Source: Haliclystus octoradiatus (taxonomy: Eukaryota; Cnidaria; Staurozoa; Stauromedusae; Haliclystidae). Taken from it: a DNA stretch of 64,000 nucleotides. The notes under the pieces are model-generated. The model worked only from the letters and a program-made list of their open reading frames with translations, searched no databases and was not told where the DNA came from. Below are positions 24,301 to 34,002 of the stretch, one piece after another. Within the stretch, counting starts at the first letter, position 1. The number at the start of each line of letters is the position of its first letter. The stretch lies in the NCBI GenBank assembly GCA_916610825.1, contig OU744449.1:2802001-2866000 (forward strand). Direction: 5' to 3'. The translations under genes were made by a program, and so were the position numbers.

Positions 24301-27300
24301 CGTCTCCAGGTGACCCAGAATCTCCAGCTGTACCTTTAGCACCATCCTCACCAGAAGCTCCTTTACCACCAGATGTACCACGATCTCCCTAAACAAGAAA
24401 TACACAACTCAAAATTATAGACACAAATCAATCCCTTACAGTTCAAAATGAGTTATGTATAAAGAGCAAATATAGCAGCCCTGATATCATCAGTGTTACG
24501 CTGTCGCAAATCTTTTCAGAAAAGAGGGTATAACTTTGAAATTAAAATCAGGTACTCATTGCGAAAGCAGATTTCCTTCATCAATTTAAATTTGAAGAAC
24601 AATGTTATTTGAAAATGTCAACAACAAAAAAGATATTGAAGAAGCTATAGAAGAAGTTTATTTTGAAATATTATTATACAATGGATTTGGTAGTCAAGGG
24701 TGCTAGTACTGGTATTCTTTTTTTAAAAAGAGCAAAACTGATAAAACTAAAGCTTATTGCACAAATCGATAAATGAGATTCAATTCTGATCCGATCAAGT
24801 CAAAAATTTGGTATCAAAACTACAATAATTTTCCTCAATTCTATAACGTTTAGATTCAATAATATCTTATGTGATATCTATCTTTTAATTTAATATCTTT
24901 GTATGCCTAGTAGATGCGCAATTTTTATTGTAATCCGATGAAAAATCATGCTAACTATCTACTTCCCGGAAATTCTTGTTATTAATAGTTTAATCCAGCA
25001 TTGATTGGGTTCATTGACTCATTAGAAAAGGGCTGCTGTAAGATTTTGCGAAAGTGAACGCTCTAGACAGATGGAGACAGAACATGTTACTGTTCAAAGG
25101 CAATACATTAACAGGAAATTATAGTAACATATATCAAAAGACTCAAAGGAAATTGTAATTTCCAAGCACGTATGCACCAATACGATAACCAAATCTAAAT
25201 AGATCTGCACAATTTACATAGTGCAGATAATCAACTCCATCATGAGCTAGCAATGTCTAGATGTACGAGAAACATTTACACCAGATATGACAGTGTTTGT
25301 CAAGTAATTATACCTTCATTCCTTTGTATCCAGGCAGACCAGGTGCACCAGGCATACCAGGTTTCCCCTACAAAATACGAGAAAGCAACAATAAATCAAT
25401 CAATGAAAATGATGCAGCTTTCTAATTTCAAATTGAAACATCCTGGTTCCTTGATACAGAAATATATAAGTAGGGAAAATGTTAATTGCTGAAAAATACA
25501 TCACTTCTCAATGTGTGAGAATAACGCATCCTGAAGAAGAACAAAAACAAAAAGATCTCCTTGATATGAAAGTGAGACAGACCTCACAGTCGGAAAATAC
25601 CGAATTAGTCTACGAAGGAGCAACAATGACTGGAGGTTGCTACAAGCTCAATTTGAATTAATATTAGTGTAAATTCAACGATCAATGTCAGTCATGGCTT
25701 CAAATTTCAAGTTTTAGCATGGTTTCAGGCACAGAAACAATACAAACGACAAAGATGCAAGCGACTCTAAGGATGTAGAGCCCATCGGTCATATTTGCCC
25801 CTTCAAGGTTGAAAAAGGAAAATATGGAAATATATTGATAACCGTCTTTGGAATTCCTAATCTGTTTCTGATATCAAGAAATTGGAAGATCACCTTCTTG
25901 AAAAGTAATTTTACATACGGTAATTTAGAGCACGCCTGTTGTGTGGCCGTTCAATTGAATAATATTTAATTGGTTATTATAGTGAATTGGTTACCTGCTC
26001 TCCTGGTAGGCCTGATTCTCCTGATTTTCCTGGGTCTCCATTTTTACCCTATTGGAATAAATATTGATAAATCAAAATATAATCTATGCCTACTTTGCAT
26101 GTGTGACAGTAGTCGACTTCTGTCAAAATAAAATTCAACAAGCAGTAAAACATTTTGAAAGTATTTTTGAAATATCACAAATCCTATTATCTGGTTGATA
26201 GATCAGGTACTTATGAAATGATTATCATCACCATCATCATCATCACTTATTCAGAAACCTTCAAGTTATACATAACTTTTTTTCAAATCATAAGACCATA
26301 AGGTGTATTTCAAACATAAAAACATTATATAACACATAAAATAAGTTTCACTTACATCATTTCCATCTGGTCCAGGCTCACCAACTGGTCCTGTAGGTCC
26401 CCGTCGTCCCTTCACAAAGAGATACATAATTGATGTTAATATAATGACTGAATGACAATGATTATCAAATCAATCAAAAGACATCACAGCTTTTACTTAC
26501 AATTGCTCCTGGGTCTCCTAGTGGTCCAGTTTCTCCAGGTGCTCCACGATCACCCTAAAACAATTAACCATCAAAATTATAAAAATATTCAATTAAAAAA
26601 AAACTATAGACTACTAATATTAACATTGTAGGCTTATACGAGACTTACAACTGGTCCTCTTGGTCCTGCTCTTCCAGATGGTCCTGGTGGTCCCTGTAAT
26701 AGAAATCAGTACATTTCAAAGTACAAGCATATACAATAGCAATAATGATGTACAAATGAAAAATGAACAGAAGCAAAAGTTGTGCGTTTTATGCGTTCCT
26801 CTTCTTTGACAGATTTTGGTGGATCAAGTGATCACCACCTGAAAAAAGTGTTGCTGTCCGCAAACCTCAATTATCGAGATAAATTGTTTAGTAATTTGAA
26901 GGACATGAAAATAAAAATGTAATAAGAAATCTAAAAAAAAATCATGTTTTGCTAGCCTCTCAATTTCTCTAGCCTTCTGCGATGCAGACATTGTTGGACA
27001 ATCTAGTAGCTTTTACAGTTACATCATAGAGAGAAGAATTTTTTAAGGGTCACAACAACGGACGTAGATTTGAAAAGTTATATTCTAATTTAAGCAATGT
27101 AAGTTTTATATAAATGTACCAATACAACGGCATCTAGTCATATTTTGATCTATAAACTATCTTCAGAATAGACATAAATATGGAATTACCATGGTTTGGC
27201 ATGGTTCTCTAATTACAGTCTTGATAATGAGAACGCTAAATCATTTAATTTACAAAATTACAAATTTCTGACTTTCGATCAATTTCGCTCAGACTGCCAG

Positions 27301-30300
27301 GGTCCTGACTGTTTAGTACACTGCTTGGGTTGTAGTCTGAGATGCCGGTCCATCAACCTGAGAAATGACTTACTGGTGGGCCTGTTCCTGTTCCATCACC
27401 GCCAGCATCATCTTCGCCAAGTCGACCAGGTCTAACATTAACATCAGCTCCTGGTCCTGGTCCCTTTTGATCACCTAAGGGTCCAATGATTCCACCACCA
27501 TCTGTTCCTGTACCCACACCAGGGGTTCCGACACCTTCACCAGGGGGGCCAGGGGGACCTGGTCTTCCAGTTTTACCTTTTTGTCCTGGTTTACCACGAC
27601 CACCTTTAGGTCCCTAAGAAGAAAATGTGATGTCATATTAATCATAAAATAATAACAGTGTGTGAATTGAGAATGATACTTTTGAAAAGCACAGAAATGC
27701 AATAGTCAAGACCACACATTACTCAATGGTGCTGTCATATGATGGTACTTTGTTGTTGTAGGATTGCGCTAATTCGCAAGCAGACAGTGACATGTTAAAC
27801 CGATCCAGCCTTGAAATTGCAGCTTGGCAAAATTGCTAATTTTGTAGTGAAATCCTTCTTATTTATTTGGTTGAGTGGAACAACTTTTTCATGAGTTCAG
27901 TTAGCCTGTATGCTCTGAAGATCTAACGTAATCATACCAGGTATTGGAGTTCATCATCATTTATTCAGATGTGTTGTATGTTATAGTGTAGCGTTGTCTC
28001 TAGCACTCCAATTATCCATTGATTATAAAAAGTATAGTCAACATTATCAGTTGAAACATCTCAAACAGCAAATTAGCTATAATGGAAAATTACCTCTTCA
28101 CCACCGCGACCATCATTACCATCTGAACCAGCTGGACCCAATGGTCCCTAAAATTATCAAAATATAAACAATTACAAAATAGAGCGAGGTAAATTTTCAT
28201 TAAAGCCTTTTCATATCGAAACATTGTCAATCAATCACGAAACAAACAATCATTTTTTTTTACTTCATTCATTCGTCATTGGGATTTGTTGAAAATGTAT
28301 ACCGTATTAGCGCAAGTATAAGTCAACCCTTTTGTTCAAAAAGGTATGAACTAAATCACAACCTCTACTATTCTACGCCACAATGTTTACATAAGTTTTA
28401 CTTGGCGGCATGTGCCATACCTAAGCAATAGAACAATGCTCTTGAATGCTTACATAAGTTTAATGTCATTCTTCACTATTGGCCCTTCCCTATGGGACCT
28501 CTTTGTTGTTCGTAACTATTTTATCAAACCAATACTGAAACTTTTCGGCTTAAATTAATTTGAATTAAAGTTCATTAGTTACAGGGTAAAATATTCTCTC
28601 TGTGTTAATCGAGTAGTTGTCGCTTTGTATTCATTCAAACTTTTTATGTGCCTTTGACATTCACAATTGAACAAACAAAATAACTCAACGTAAACTATTT
28701 ATGAAAACTATTGTTTTGAAATCGCTTGTACAAAATAATTTTATAAATTATTACTTTCAAATAAATACAAATAAGATATACCTAAGTGGTTGCTGTATGA
28801 GATGTTTAATTATTGCTCTTGGTTCCTATTTTGAGTAGACTTATCACTTGCACATAACATTTTTCTGGATATTTTCACCTGGAAAATTAGGGGTTGACTT
28901 ATAGTCACGCTAACGCAGGAAGACATATTTCTATTTTATAAATCAAGTAGAGAACACTTTCTTGTGCATTATGGGTTATATAAACACTTGGGTTGCTATG
29001 AAACACTTGAAAGGCCCCAGAAAGTCATTTGATGTGGCTTGTGATTTTCTTATGCCTTCTTTGCTTGTCATGACGCAGCACTCGCATTTATATAACCCAT
29101 ATTGCACAGAAAGTGTTCAATATTTCCTTATTAACAATCAGCATAACCCATATTCCTTTATTGTAGTTGATCTGTGGAACATGGAAGACTTGGAGCTATC
29201 AGAACCCAACAAGTTCTTTGAAGTAAAATTGGGTCTTTCAACGTTCTCGATTTCTTTGTGAGACATACAGTTTCAAAAGCAATCGCACATTCTCACAATC
29301 AGCTCAAAAATTATCATGATTTGCTGTGATTCTTTGGTATCAGCTTGATAAATTATATATTATGTCTAGATCTCAATTAATCAATTAGACACATAACGAT
29401 ACAACGTTATATACGTTATATTATATGACATTTGTTGTTTGACCACATGACCCAGCAACTGACCCAGCAAAAGCAAAACATTTCATAATTGCTAATGTTT
29501 TTAATGAATGATAAAAATCGATATATGTTGTGATTATGAAAATAATAATATTATATATACTAACTGCTTCTCCTTTCTGTCCTTTCTCTCCTGGTGAACC
29601 AGTGATTATTTGTGGTTCAGGATCGAGTATTGCTGGTAAACATTTACTGCCACAGCTATCTTGACAACACTTATGAGAGGGATTACTACATTCTGAATCA
29701 AATATACAGCCACCGTCTTCAGATCCAGCTGGTGGACATTCAATATCTCCTCCTTGCACAACTGGACATGTTCCAGGTCCTTCAATAAAACAACAACAGT
29801 AAGTCAATGGAAGGGTCAAAGCAGAGTCCAGGATCCTGGAAACAAGGTTTGAGGGAGAGGCTAGTAATATTCAGAAGAAAAAATTGCTGAATACCAAGTT
29901 TAAAACTTTTCAGCTAAAATTAAAACAAGGATTCAATGGTATCCTTTTTTATGACTTAGTTAAATGGCCTGATCACATACTCTCTTTAATTGGCTACCCA
30001 GATTGGTTAAGATAAACACTACTTTGCCCCCATCACTTTGTTCTTAGCAGCCCGGTGATATATTATTTTGAAAATTAAAATCTCATCAATACACATTTCA
30101 ATGGATTTGATATGTGAAAAGATATTTTTGGATCAGGTATTAATTTTTCAGTTATTCACGAATTCCGTTTACTTTGAATTATTGTGAAAAGTAGCTGACC
30201 ATCAAGGTCTGTTCACTTCACATTAATTAATTCACAGTAAACGGATTTCGAATTAGGGATAGTATCGATAATTTGATCCTCACTATTTTGAAATCTCTAT

Positions 30301-31588
30301 ATAATTGAAATTTTTGTTGATAAAGTCTACAAATTCTGCAATATATTAATAGTAATCTACAGAAAAGCATAAATCCCTCAAGATGGGGCAGGACTAAATC
30401 ATGACTAAATGCAGAAGATAAATCGGTGTAAATATGTACTGAAAATCATAAATGAGGTGTTGTTAGGAGAATCATGCTGCGAGGAATTGCAAACAAGTTT
30501 TCAATATGATATTCTATTCGCAAATGAATGGCATTTCATAAATTAACATCAGAAATTGAATAGACAAATGAGTTTCTGATTTTGATAATGTATTAATTTC
30601 GTATTAAAGTTAACGTTCTACAAAATATATATTACTGTCTGTTTGGCCGGAAAAGGTCATAGCGTTACGCCGACAATTTACTATCGGAAATGGCAAATTG
30701 AAAAAATGTGAGAAAATGGTCCAGTTTTAAAAGTAAGAAATTGCCGTAAAAATGTATGTGAGTCAGCGAACACAAACAGTTTTCCACATCATAACATACA
30801 TACAATTTACCGTATATACATCAAATTACAATATTTATGTTTCAAAAGGGGCTGTGTAAAATATTAGAATAATTGTTGCTTTCGAATAGATTAGGAGGAG
30901 CGACTTAGTTTAAAACGAAACTATTTGCAGTCTACTGATGTTGAAAGTTTATTCATTGCATTTTTTCCTTTATTTTGTTATCGAATCATACGAATTAAAT
31001 CAATATTTGTAACAATTTCAAATTAAATAGTACAATTTTGCCCGTTTCAAACGAAAGGAAACATGATGAATTTAATAGATAACTTATGACAAGACACAGC
31101 AGACCACACTGCCCCGAGGCAAATTGTGAAAGCTCAAAACCCGACATGTAAAAACTGAGTTCCTGACTTGAAACCAATAAATGCTCGAGGGATAATACAT
31201 AGAGATAAAAATTGAAATGTTTGATTATTTGCTAGGAAATAAGAAATTCAAACAGTCTATTTCAATGTATAAAATTAATAAATGAAATACCGGTTCAAAA
31301 TGTATCGGAATCAATTCAAAAGAATTCCGACTTTTTTCACAAATCTTAAAAAAGGACCAACAAAGAGAAATAGAATAGGTATTAAATAGTCTAAATAATA
31401 GGAATCATTTCATAGACGATTCATAGTAGAATGGTAGAATAAGTGAGGGAAATTATTTATATGATCCTGGGATAAATCAAAGACATTTTAAATAAGTACT
31501 TACTCGATTCAACATCGGTCTGTGCTTCTATGCTTGATAAAATTACAACAAGCAAACAAGAAACTAAAATACTCCACTTGGACTTCAT
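6631..31588 (-). CDS. Fibrillar procollagen alpha chain with WAP N-propeptide (complete, 38 coding exons)
   Basis: This encodes the precursor of a fibril-forming collagen, secreted and trimmed to build extracellular matrix. Reading the splice sites gives 38 coding exons totalling 4488 bp, or 1495 aa plus TAA at 6631-6633; every junction keeps frame. Domains in order: signal peptide (exon 1), WAP module and start of the minor helix (exon 2), minor helix and non-helical linker (exons 3-4), uninterrupted major helix of 339 Gly-X-Y triplets by exon-length count (exons 5-35), C-telopeptide and COLFI C-propeptide (exons 35-38). The ATG at 31588 is chosen because it starts a clear signal peptide ([19 protein letters not shown]) and the exon joins in phase. 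Introns are filled with small transposons. All eight C-propeptide cysteines are present, so homotrimers are possible. WAP modules in fibrillar collagens are known from cnidarians. I did not assign an orthologue. Confidence 0.97.
6878..7237 (-). mobile_element. tRNA-headed SINE, copy 1 (fullest)
   Basis: On the minus strand it starts GGAGGATTAGCTCAG. It carries an A box (TAGCTCAGATGGCAGAGC) and a B box (GTGGTTCAAATCC), the internal Pol III promoter of tRNA genes, then a family-specific body of about 280 bp ending near GACACCGTCTACATTAG. It lies in the last collagen intron. It is a SINE and not a tRNA gene: the head does not close into an acceptor stem, and the same head plus body recurs at 32273-32603. 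Confidence 0.85.
7357..7503. mobile_element. Small TIR element (GGCATAAAATTGA ends)
   Basis: The left end GGCATAAAATTGAC and right end TTAATTTTATGAC are inverted. The interior block CACTATTTGTAGCTTGA recurs at 59420-59572 in the same orientation, so this is a dispersed repeat. It sits in the last collagen intron. Confidence 0.55.
8759..8901. mobile_element. CACTA-ended MITE
   Basis: It starts CACTACGAGAT and ends ATCTTATAGTG. The termini are CACTA...TAGTG, like CACTA/EnSpm elements, with near-matching 3-bp flanks (TCA and TTA). The interior is built of ACTGAAATACTACTGAA-type repeats. About 143 bp, non-coding, inside a collagen intron. Confidence 0.6.
9817..10276 (-). CDS. Collagen exon 35: end of helix, C-telopeptide, start of C-propeptide
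   Basis: Nineteen Gly-X-Y triplets finish in [15 protein letters not shown], the usual nucleation end of fibrillar helices. A telopeptide with one lysine ([14 protein letters not shown]) follows, placed like the QEKAHDGGRYYR lysine of human alpha1(I). The sequence SGNDDAKD sits where BMP1/tolloid cuts human procollagen (RADD), so the C-proteinase site is probably here. The exon ends with the first two COLFI cysteines (KTCRDLKSC). Confidence 0.93.
11204..11612. mobile_element. TIR element with GCGTTACAGACCGCG-type ends (longer copy)
   Basis: The left side has GTTACAGACTGCGA twice and ACTCATTCACAAAACAATAGGGTCTGTG. The right side has the inverted CACAGACCCTATTCTTTC and GAATCGCGGTCTGTAACGC. The same termini bound the 102-bp element at 45575-45676. 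It lies in the intron between collagen exons 34 and 35. Confidence 0.6.
11731..26693 (-). CDS. Collagen exons 5-34: major triple helix
   Basis: Thirty exons, each starting at glycine in phase 0 with length a multiple of 9 bp: 26649-26693, 26501-26554, 26356-26409, 25995-26048, 25314-25367, 24290-24388, 24108-24206, 23383-23580, 22447-22500, 22212-22256, 21526-21633, 20908-20961, 20759-20812, 19886-19939, 19754-19798, 19173-19631, 19037-19090, 18845-18952, 18410-18571, 18215-18268, 17767-17820, 17076-17129, 16477-16530, 15630-15683, 14740-14901, 14596-14649, 14357-14464, 13631-13684, 12313-12474, 11731-11946. Lengths are 45, 54, 99, 108, 162, 198, 216 and 459 bp, the classic 54-bp fibrillar pattern. 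Counting from exon 5, residue 87 is a lysine in GMKGDR, and residue 927 a lysine in GDKGYR. These match the helical cross-link lysines of vertebrate fibrillar chains (K87 in GMKGHR, K930 in GIKGHR). Confidence 0.95.
12985..13297. repeat. Three copies of a GCTCTG...GAGCACT short repeat
   Basis: Related blocks are seen at about 12985-13030 (GCTCTGTCC...CATTGAGCACT), 13151-13200 (GCTCTGCTGTATAGTATTGAG) and, inverted, 13265-13297 (GAGCACT-like to AGAGCGTG). A further copy (GCTCTGCTGTATAGCATTGAG) is at 47697-47760. Both locations lie beside hammerhead-bearing palindromes, so these may be flanks of one element family. Confidence 0.5.
13342..13384 (-). ncRNA. Hammerhead ribozyme, type I, minus strand
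   Basis: This is the mirror partner of the plus-strand hammerhead: core CTGATGA at 13379-13373 and stem II TCGC/GCGA with loop ATAAA. Then GAAA, stem III ACTT/AAGT, cleavage triplet GTT, and stem I TCTGT (13384-13380) with ACAGA (13346-13342). Predicted cleavage is between 13347 and 13346. This strand is the collagen sense strand, so the collagen pre-mRNA would contain it within an intron. Its stem III differs from the plus copy by one loop base. Confidence 0.85.
13407..13449 (+). ncRNA. Hammerhead ribozyme, type I, plus strand
   Basis: All conserved core parts are present. The core CTGATGA is at 13412-13418. Stem II TCGC/GCGA (13419-13422 with 13428-13431) is closed by loop ATAAA. GAAA is at 13432-13435. 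A tiny stem III pairs ACT with AGT (13435-13437 with 13441-13443; a fourth T-A pair is possible) around a loop of about three bases. The cleavage triplet GTT is at 13442-13444. Stem I pairs TCTGT (13407-13411) with ACAGA (13445-13449). Predicted self-cleavage is between 13444 and 13445. Short stem III type-I hammerheads are known from animal retrozymes and Penelope-like elements. The structure is read by eye; activity is inferred. Confidence 0.85.
15872..16065. mobile_element. Pogo/mariner-like MITE, copy C
   Basis: Both termini are visible: CAGTCAAACCTG at the left and AGGTTTCACTG at the right, followed by TA. Internal blocks match copies A, B and E. About 194 bp, in a collagen intron. Confidence 0.8.
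16597..16740. mobile_element. Pogo/mariner-like MITE, copy D (degraded)
   Basis: It starts CAGTCAAAC and keeps CACCTCTATATAGC and CTATAGTGGCCAC, but the right terminal repeat is lost. It lies in a collagen intron next to the intron holding copy C. Confidence 0.6.
21363..21391. repeat. (TA)n microsatellite
   Basis: About fourteen TA units in a collagen intron. Confidence 0.95.
22560..23128. mobile_element. Longer pogo/mariner-like element, TA-flanked
   Basis: The ends are CAGTAGAGGTGGAACC and GGTTTCTACTG, inverted and flanked by TA on both sides (22558-22559 and 23129-23130). At 569 bp it is larger than the 180-bp MITEs but shares blocks such as GTTATAGACCGG. Inside, the palindromic segment TTTTTTCAATTGAAAAAAC is duplicated in tandem (about 22650-22697). 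No transposase is seen. Confidence 0.7.
25615..25803. mobile_element. TTAA-type MITE family member (no intact flank)
   Basis: It starts AAGGAGCAACAATGACTGG and ends CATATTTGCCCCTTC, with the interior block AGCTCAATTTGAATT and GTAAATTCAACGATCAATG. These match the members at 42229-42427, 45345-45518 and 45742-45940. In a collagen intron. Confidence 0.65.
26220..26340 (-). mobile_element. LINE 3' tail fragment with (ATG)n end
   Basis: On the minus strand it ends TTCTGAATAAGTGATGATG followed by a (GATGAT) run. The same tail occurs at about 27952, 32770 and 38895, the pattern of a non-LTR retrotransposon 3' end with a microsatellite terminus. Confidence 0.5.
27374..28147 (-). CDS. Collagen exons 3-4: minor triple helix and N-terminal linker
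   Basis: Exon 3 (28094-28147, 54 bp) is pure Gly-X-Y. Exon 4 (27374-27613, 240 bp) starts with Gly-X-Y, then leaves the pattern for roughly 40 residues ([18 protein letters not shown], then [16 protein letters not shown]) before ending GTGPP. The break separates the minor helix from the major helix, where the N-propeptide cleavage site and N-telopeptide sit in other fibrillar collagens. No lysine lies in the last 20 residues before the helix, so a vertebrate-style N-telopeptide cross-link lysine is not obvious; the nearest is in GDQKGP. Confidence 0.88.
28300..28921. mobile_element. TIR element (CCGTATTAGCG ends)
   Basis: The left end ACCGTATTAGCGCAAG continues to TATAAGTCAACCC; the right end GGGGTTGACTTATAG continues to TCACGCTAACGC. 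They are inverted over about 30 bp. The 620-bp interior shows no open protein. It lies in the intron between collagen exons 2 and 3. Confidence 0.65.
28949..29128. mobile_element. Foldback MITE (ACACT...GGGTTATATAAAC)
   Basis: GAACACTTTCTTGTGCA and GGGTTATATAAAC at the left are matched by inverted TTATATAACCCAT and GCACAGAAAGTGTTC at the right. Interior GCTATGAAACACTTGAAAGG resembles that of the foldback at 37822-37995, so both belong to one family. Confidence 0.6.
29565..29779 (-). CDS. Collagen exon 2: WAP four-disulfide module and first Gly-X-Y triplets
   Basis: This 215-bp exon carries eight cysteines in WAP order, including GTCP, IECP, GGC, SEC, HKCC, DSC and SKC within about 45 residues. 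A proline-rich spacer ([10 protein letters not shown]) and the first helical triplets ([12 protein letters not shown]) follow. WAP modules are compact disulfide-bonded domains often linked to protease inhibition; in cnidarian fibrillar collagens they occupy the N-propeptide. Only one WAP module is present here. Confidence 0.93.
30155..30252. mobile_element. Small foldback element in collagen intron 1
   Basis: GAATTCCGTTTACTTTGAAT and, about 60 bp on, TTCACAGTAAACGGATTTCG are imperfect inverted repeats. About 100 bp, non-coding. Confidence 0.45.
31504..31588 (-). CDS. Collagen exon 1: signal peptide
   Basis: It encodes 28 residues plus one base. A short basic start (MKSKW) is followed by a hydrophobic core ([13 protein letters not shown]) and a likely cleavage site after IEA, before QTDVES. 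The donor is TCGA|GTAAGT at 31503-31502. The next intron, to 29779, is about 1.7 kb. Confidence 0.93.
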
Positions 31589-31785
31589 GGTGTTGCCTAT
31601 GTACTTCTGGCTGGTTAGTTAACGCTTGCTGTAGTGTTTTTAATAACCTATGCAAGCAAAGCAACCAGCTCAGACTGCAAAAACAACTCCAAAGAAATAT
31701 GCCAAACCCTGACTAGTTATCCGCTCTATGATTGCCCGCAGCGTTACCAGAGATGGCAGACCGTGGCGTCTGATGACAGCGTCAA

Positions 31786-31793
31786 TATTTATA
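31786..31793 (-). promoter_or_regulatory. Candidate TATA box of the collagen gene
   Basis: The minus strand reads GGGGTATAAATATTG here, a strong TATA box in GC-flanked sequence, about 200 bp upstream of the ATG at 31588. Transcription would start near 31755-31762, leaving a 5' UTR of roughly 170 nt if unspliced. No initiator is proven. Confidence 0.55.
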
Positions 31794-31859
31794 CCCCACA
31801 GGCTTCCCGTCGTGAATATTGATTGACAAGTAAACTTGAGACTGAACATCGACTAGTAA

Positions 31860-32272
31860 CATTTCAGTTTCCGAATACTGTCGACCTTTCTCCCTACAGG
31901 GCCTGCATGCCCTGATTTTTATCACAAAAACCTTAGGGCAAATCATTTTACTTGTCAACACCTTAAATTTAAAAAAAACGTCACGAGTAATTATTTGTAT
32001 GAACTAAATTGAGTTTTACTTGGCGGTACTTCTTTGTGACCCTTTGTCTCGAGCAATCTAAATCTATAGGGTGCGGTTTATGTTAAAAATATGATACTGT
32101 TTTCATTGGAATATGTAAAATTATTGCTACCATGGTTACGAATACTATCACCGATCGTTCATGGATTCGTAATATTTTCTAGAAAACAGTAATATGATTG
32201 GGTGTAACAAAACTATTAGATTAATTAATCTATTGAGATTGGAAGCAGGACATGTCAATCATGGTAAAAGTA
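31860..32272. other. Upstream flank of collagen, nothing recognised
   Basis: AT-rich sequence beyond the collagen promoter. I see no gene or repeat copy here. Confidence 0.4.
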
Positions 32273-32603
32273 ATGTAGACGGTGTCGCCCTACCGAAGGC
32301 ACCCGGCCACTCCTCTATTTCTAGAGGAGTGGCTCTTTTCGCTAAGAGCAATGATTTTAAACGCTCTTATACTGATCTCAGCCGCGACACTACAGATCAA
32401 TTTCAACAAATTTCATGGCAGACAGATCTCGATTGTCAATGCGCAACGATGCGCCGCAGATACTCACAATGCAATTCCCTCTGGAACATTCCATCCGCTA
32501 TCCTGGTAAGGTACTGATTTGATGTTTCAGATAAAGTCAAGGCTGAGTTGACTTTAGGGAGAGTTGAACCACAGTCTGCTCTGCCATCTGAGCTAAACCT
32601 CCT
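32273..32603 (-). mobile_element. tRNA-headed SINE, copy 2
   Basis: Same orientation and body as 6878-7237, closely similar throughout. The tRNA-like head is shortened: the segment between the two promoter boxes is partly deleted. Confidence 0.85.
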
Positions 32604-32764
32604 ATATTATATAATTATATATATTACCATGGTCATTGGTCACGTTATTAGAAAGCAGATGTGGTCGCTGTTTAGAGGTGATATAGAAGACAGAAACTTC
32701 TATACGCCCGTTCTTTCTCCTTTATCATGTCAAAATGTTTCACAATGTACCTAAATTTATATTT

Positions 32765-33360
32765 ATTATTATATCATCAACATCATCATCATAACTTATT
32801 CAGAAACCCAATAAGTTTTATAATAACTTTCTTCATAGGACTGATTTACGTAATAAACTATAACGAATACACATAAAATAATTGATTACAATATTAAATA
32901 CATACACTATAAATATATATACAGCTGCAAGATTAATCAAATGTGAAGTTAACAGCTAAGATGTAATAATTTTATTGGTATGTAAATGAATCTCAAGGAG
33001 ACTTCCCTGTTGTAGGTGGCTTACATGCATATCACTCTTTTTCTTCAAACAAGTGAATCATAAATAGGTTTATTCAAAACAGTAAATTGGCTTATAACTA
33101 CAGCATTTAGTATCAGAATTAGATCCATTAAATGATGATATTACATGTATAGGACCTATATACTAATTAAAGCTAAATACAATAAAAATGACAACGTTTT
33201 AACACTGTGGTTGTATGTTGTCATGGTCATCGAACCGCAGGGTCATAGTTACTGCACCCGTGAGTTGGTGTGGCCCGGCCAATGCCTACAGTAAATCAAA
33301 ATGTAATTGATCTTAATGACTGTAAAACACAGTTAGTCAGATTAAGAGTAACTTACACCT
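32765..33360 (-). mobile_element. Probable LINE 3' region
   Basis: On the minus strand the far end is TTCTGAATAAGTTATGATG with a GATGAT run, matching 26220-26340 and 38895-39300. The inward part is non-coding. The inner boundary is uncertain. Confidence 0.4.
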
Positions 33361-33668
33361 ATCGCCTTGCTTCTGTAAAATAAGCAGGAGCTTTTAAAAG
33401 GGGTCATAAACAGTCATAACATCAGTGAACATATTGGCAGATGCTATGAAACAGATAACAAATCGAGTGAGAAATGGAATAATCTGCACGTAGGTCAAGA
33501 GAGATCAGTAAATTGCATATATACATTGAGGCTCGTATGATTGTCGATCCTACTATTTTAACATAATATCAATCAGAGATAATTATGCTATCCGAGAGCT
33601 GACAATATAAACTGGGTGACCCCTCTATATAGCGCATTCATTTTGAACTTGTGCGCACATAACAACAA

Positions 33669-34002
33669 CCCCCGGGGGGGGGTTACTTCCATACTTTGGG
33701 TGTACGGGGAGGTTGAAATATTAAAGGGTACCTTTTTCAAAAGCCTTAAAAAATTTTGGGGTATGCTTAGTGATAATTTTGTTTTGAGGCATCCTTTTGA
33801 CGCCTTTGCAAGTTTTTTATGGTGCAAAACAAAGTTTGCCTATGAAATTTTTTTTTCATTTGTTTTGGCTGAATCTGCCATTCATAAAAATATATTTGGG
33901 GTATCTTTTTCATCATGTGAAAATTTTTATGGTCATTCTGCCAGTTCCATTTGAACGACCCCGTCGAAGCATAATGGAAGTTAGCCCCCCCCCCCCCCGG
34001 GC
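33669..34002. mobile_element. GGGG-ended TIR element, copy 1
   Basis: It begins CCCCGGGGGGGGGTTACTTCC and ends GGAAGTTAGCCCC with a long C run, then GGGC. The ends are inverted repeats. The 334-bp interior is T-rich and non-coding. A second copy lies in opposite orientation at 39349-39677. Confidence 0.75.

Noticed and set aside
31770-31800. Hammerhead core near the collagen promoter (CTGATGA at about 31770)
   Set aside because: No stem II or GAAA follows at any reasonable distance.
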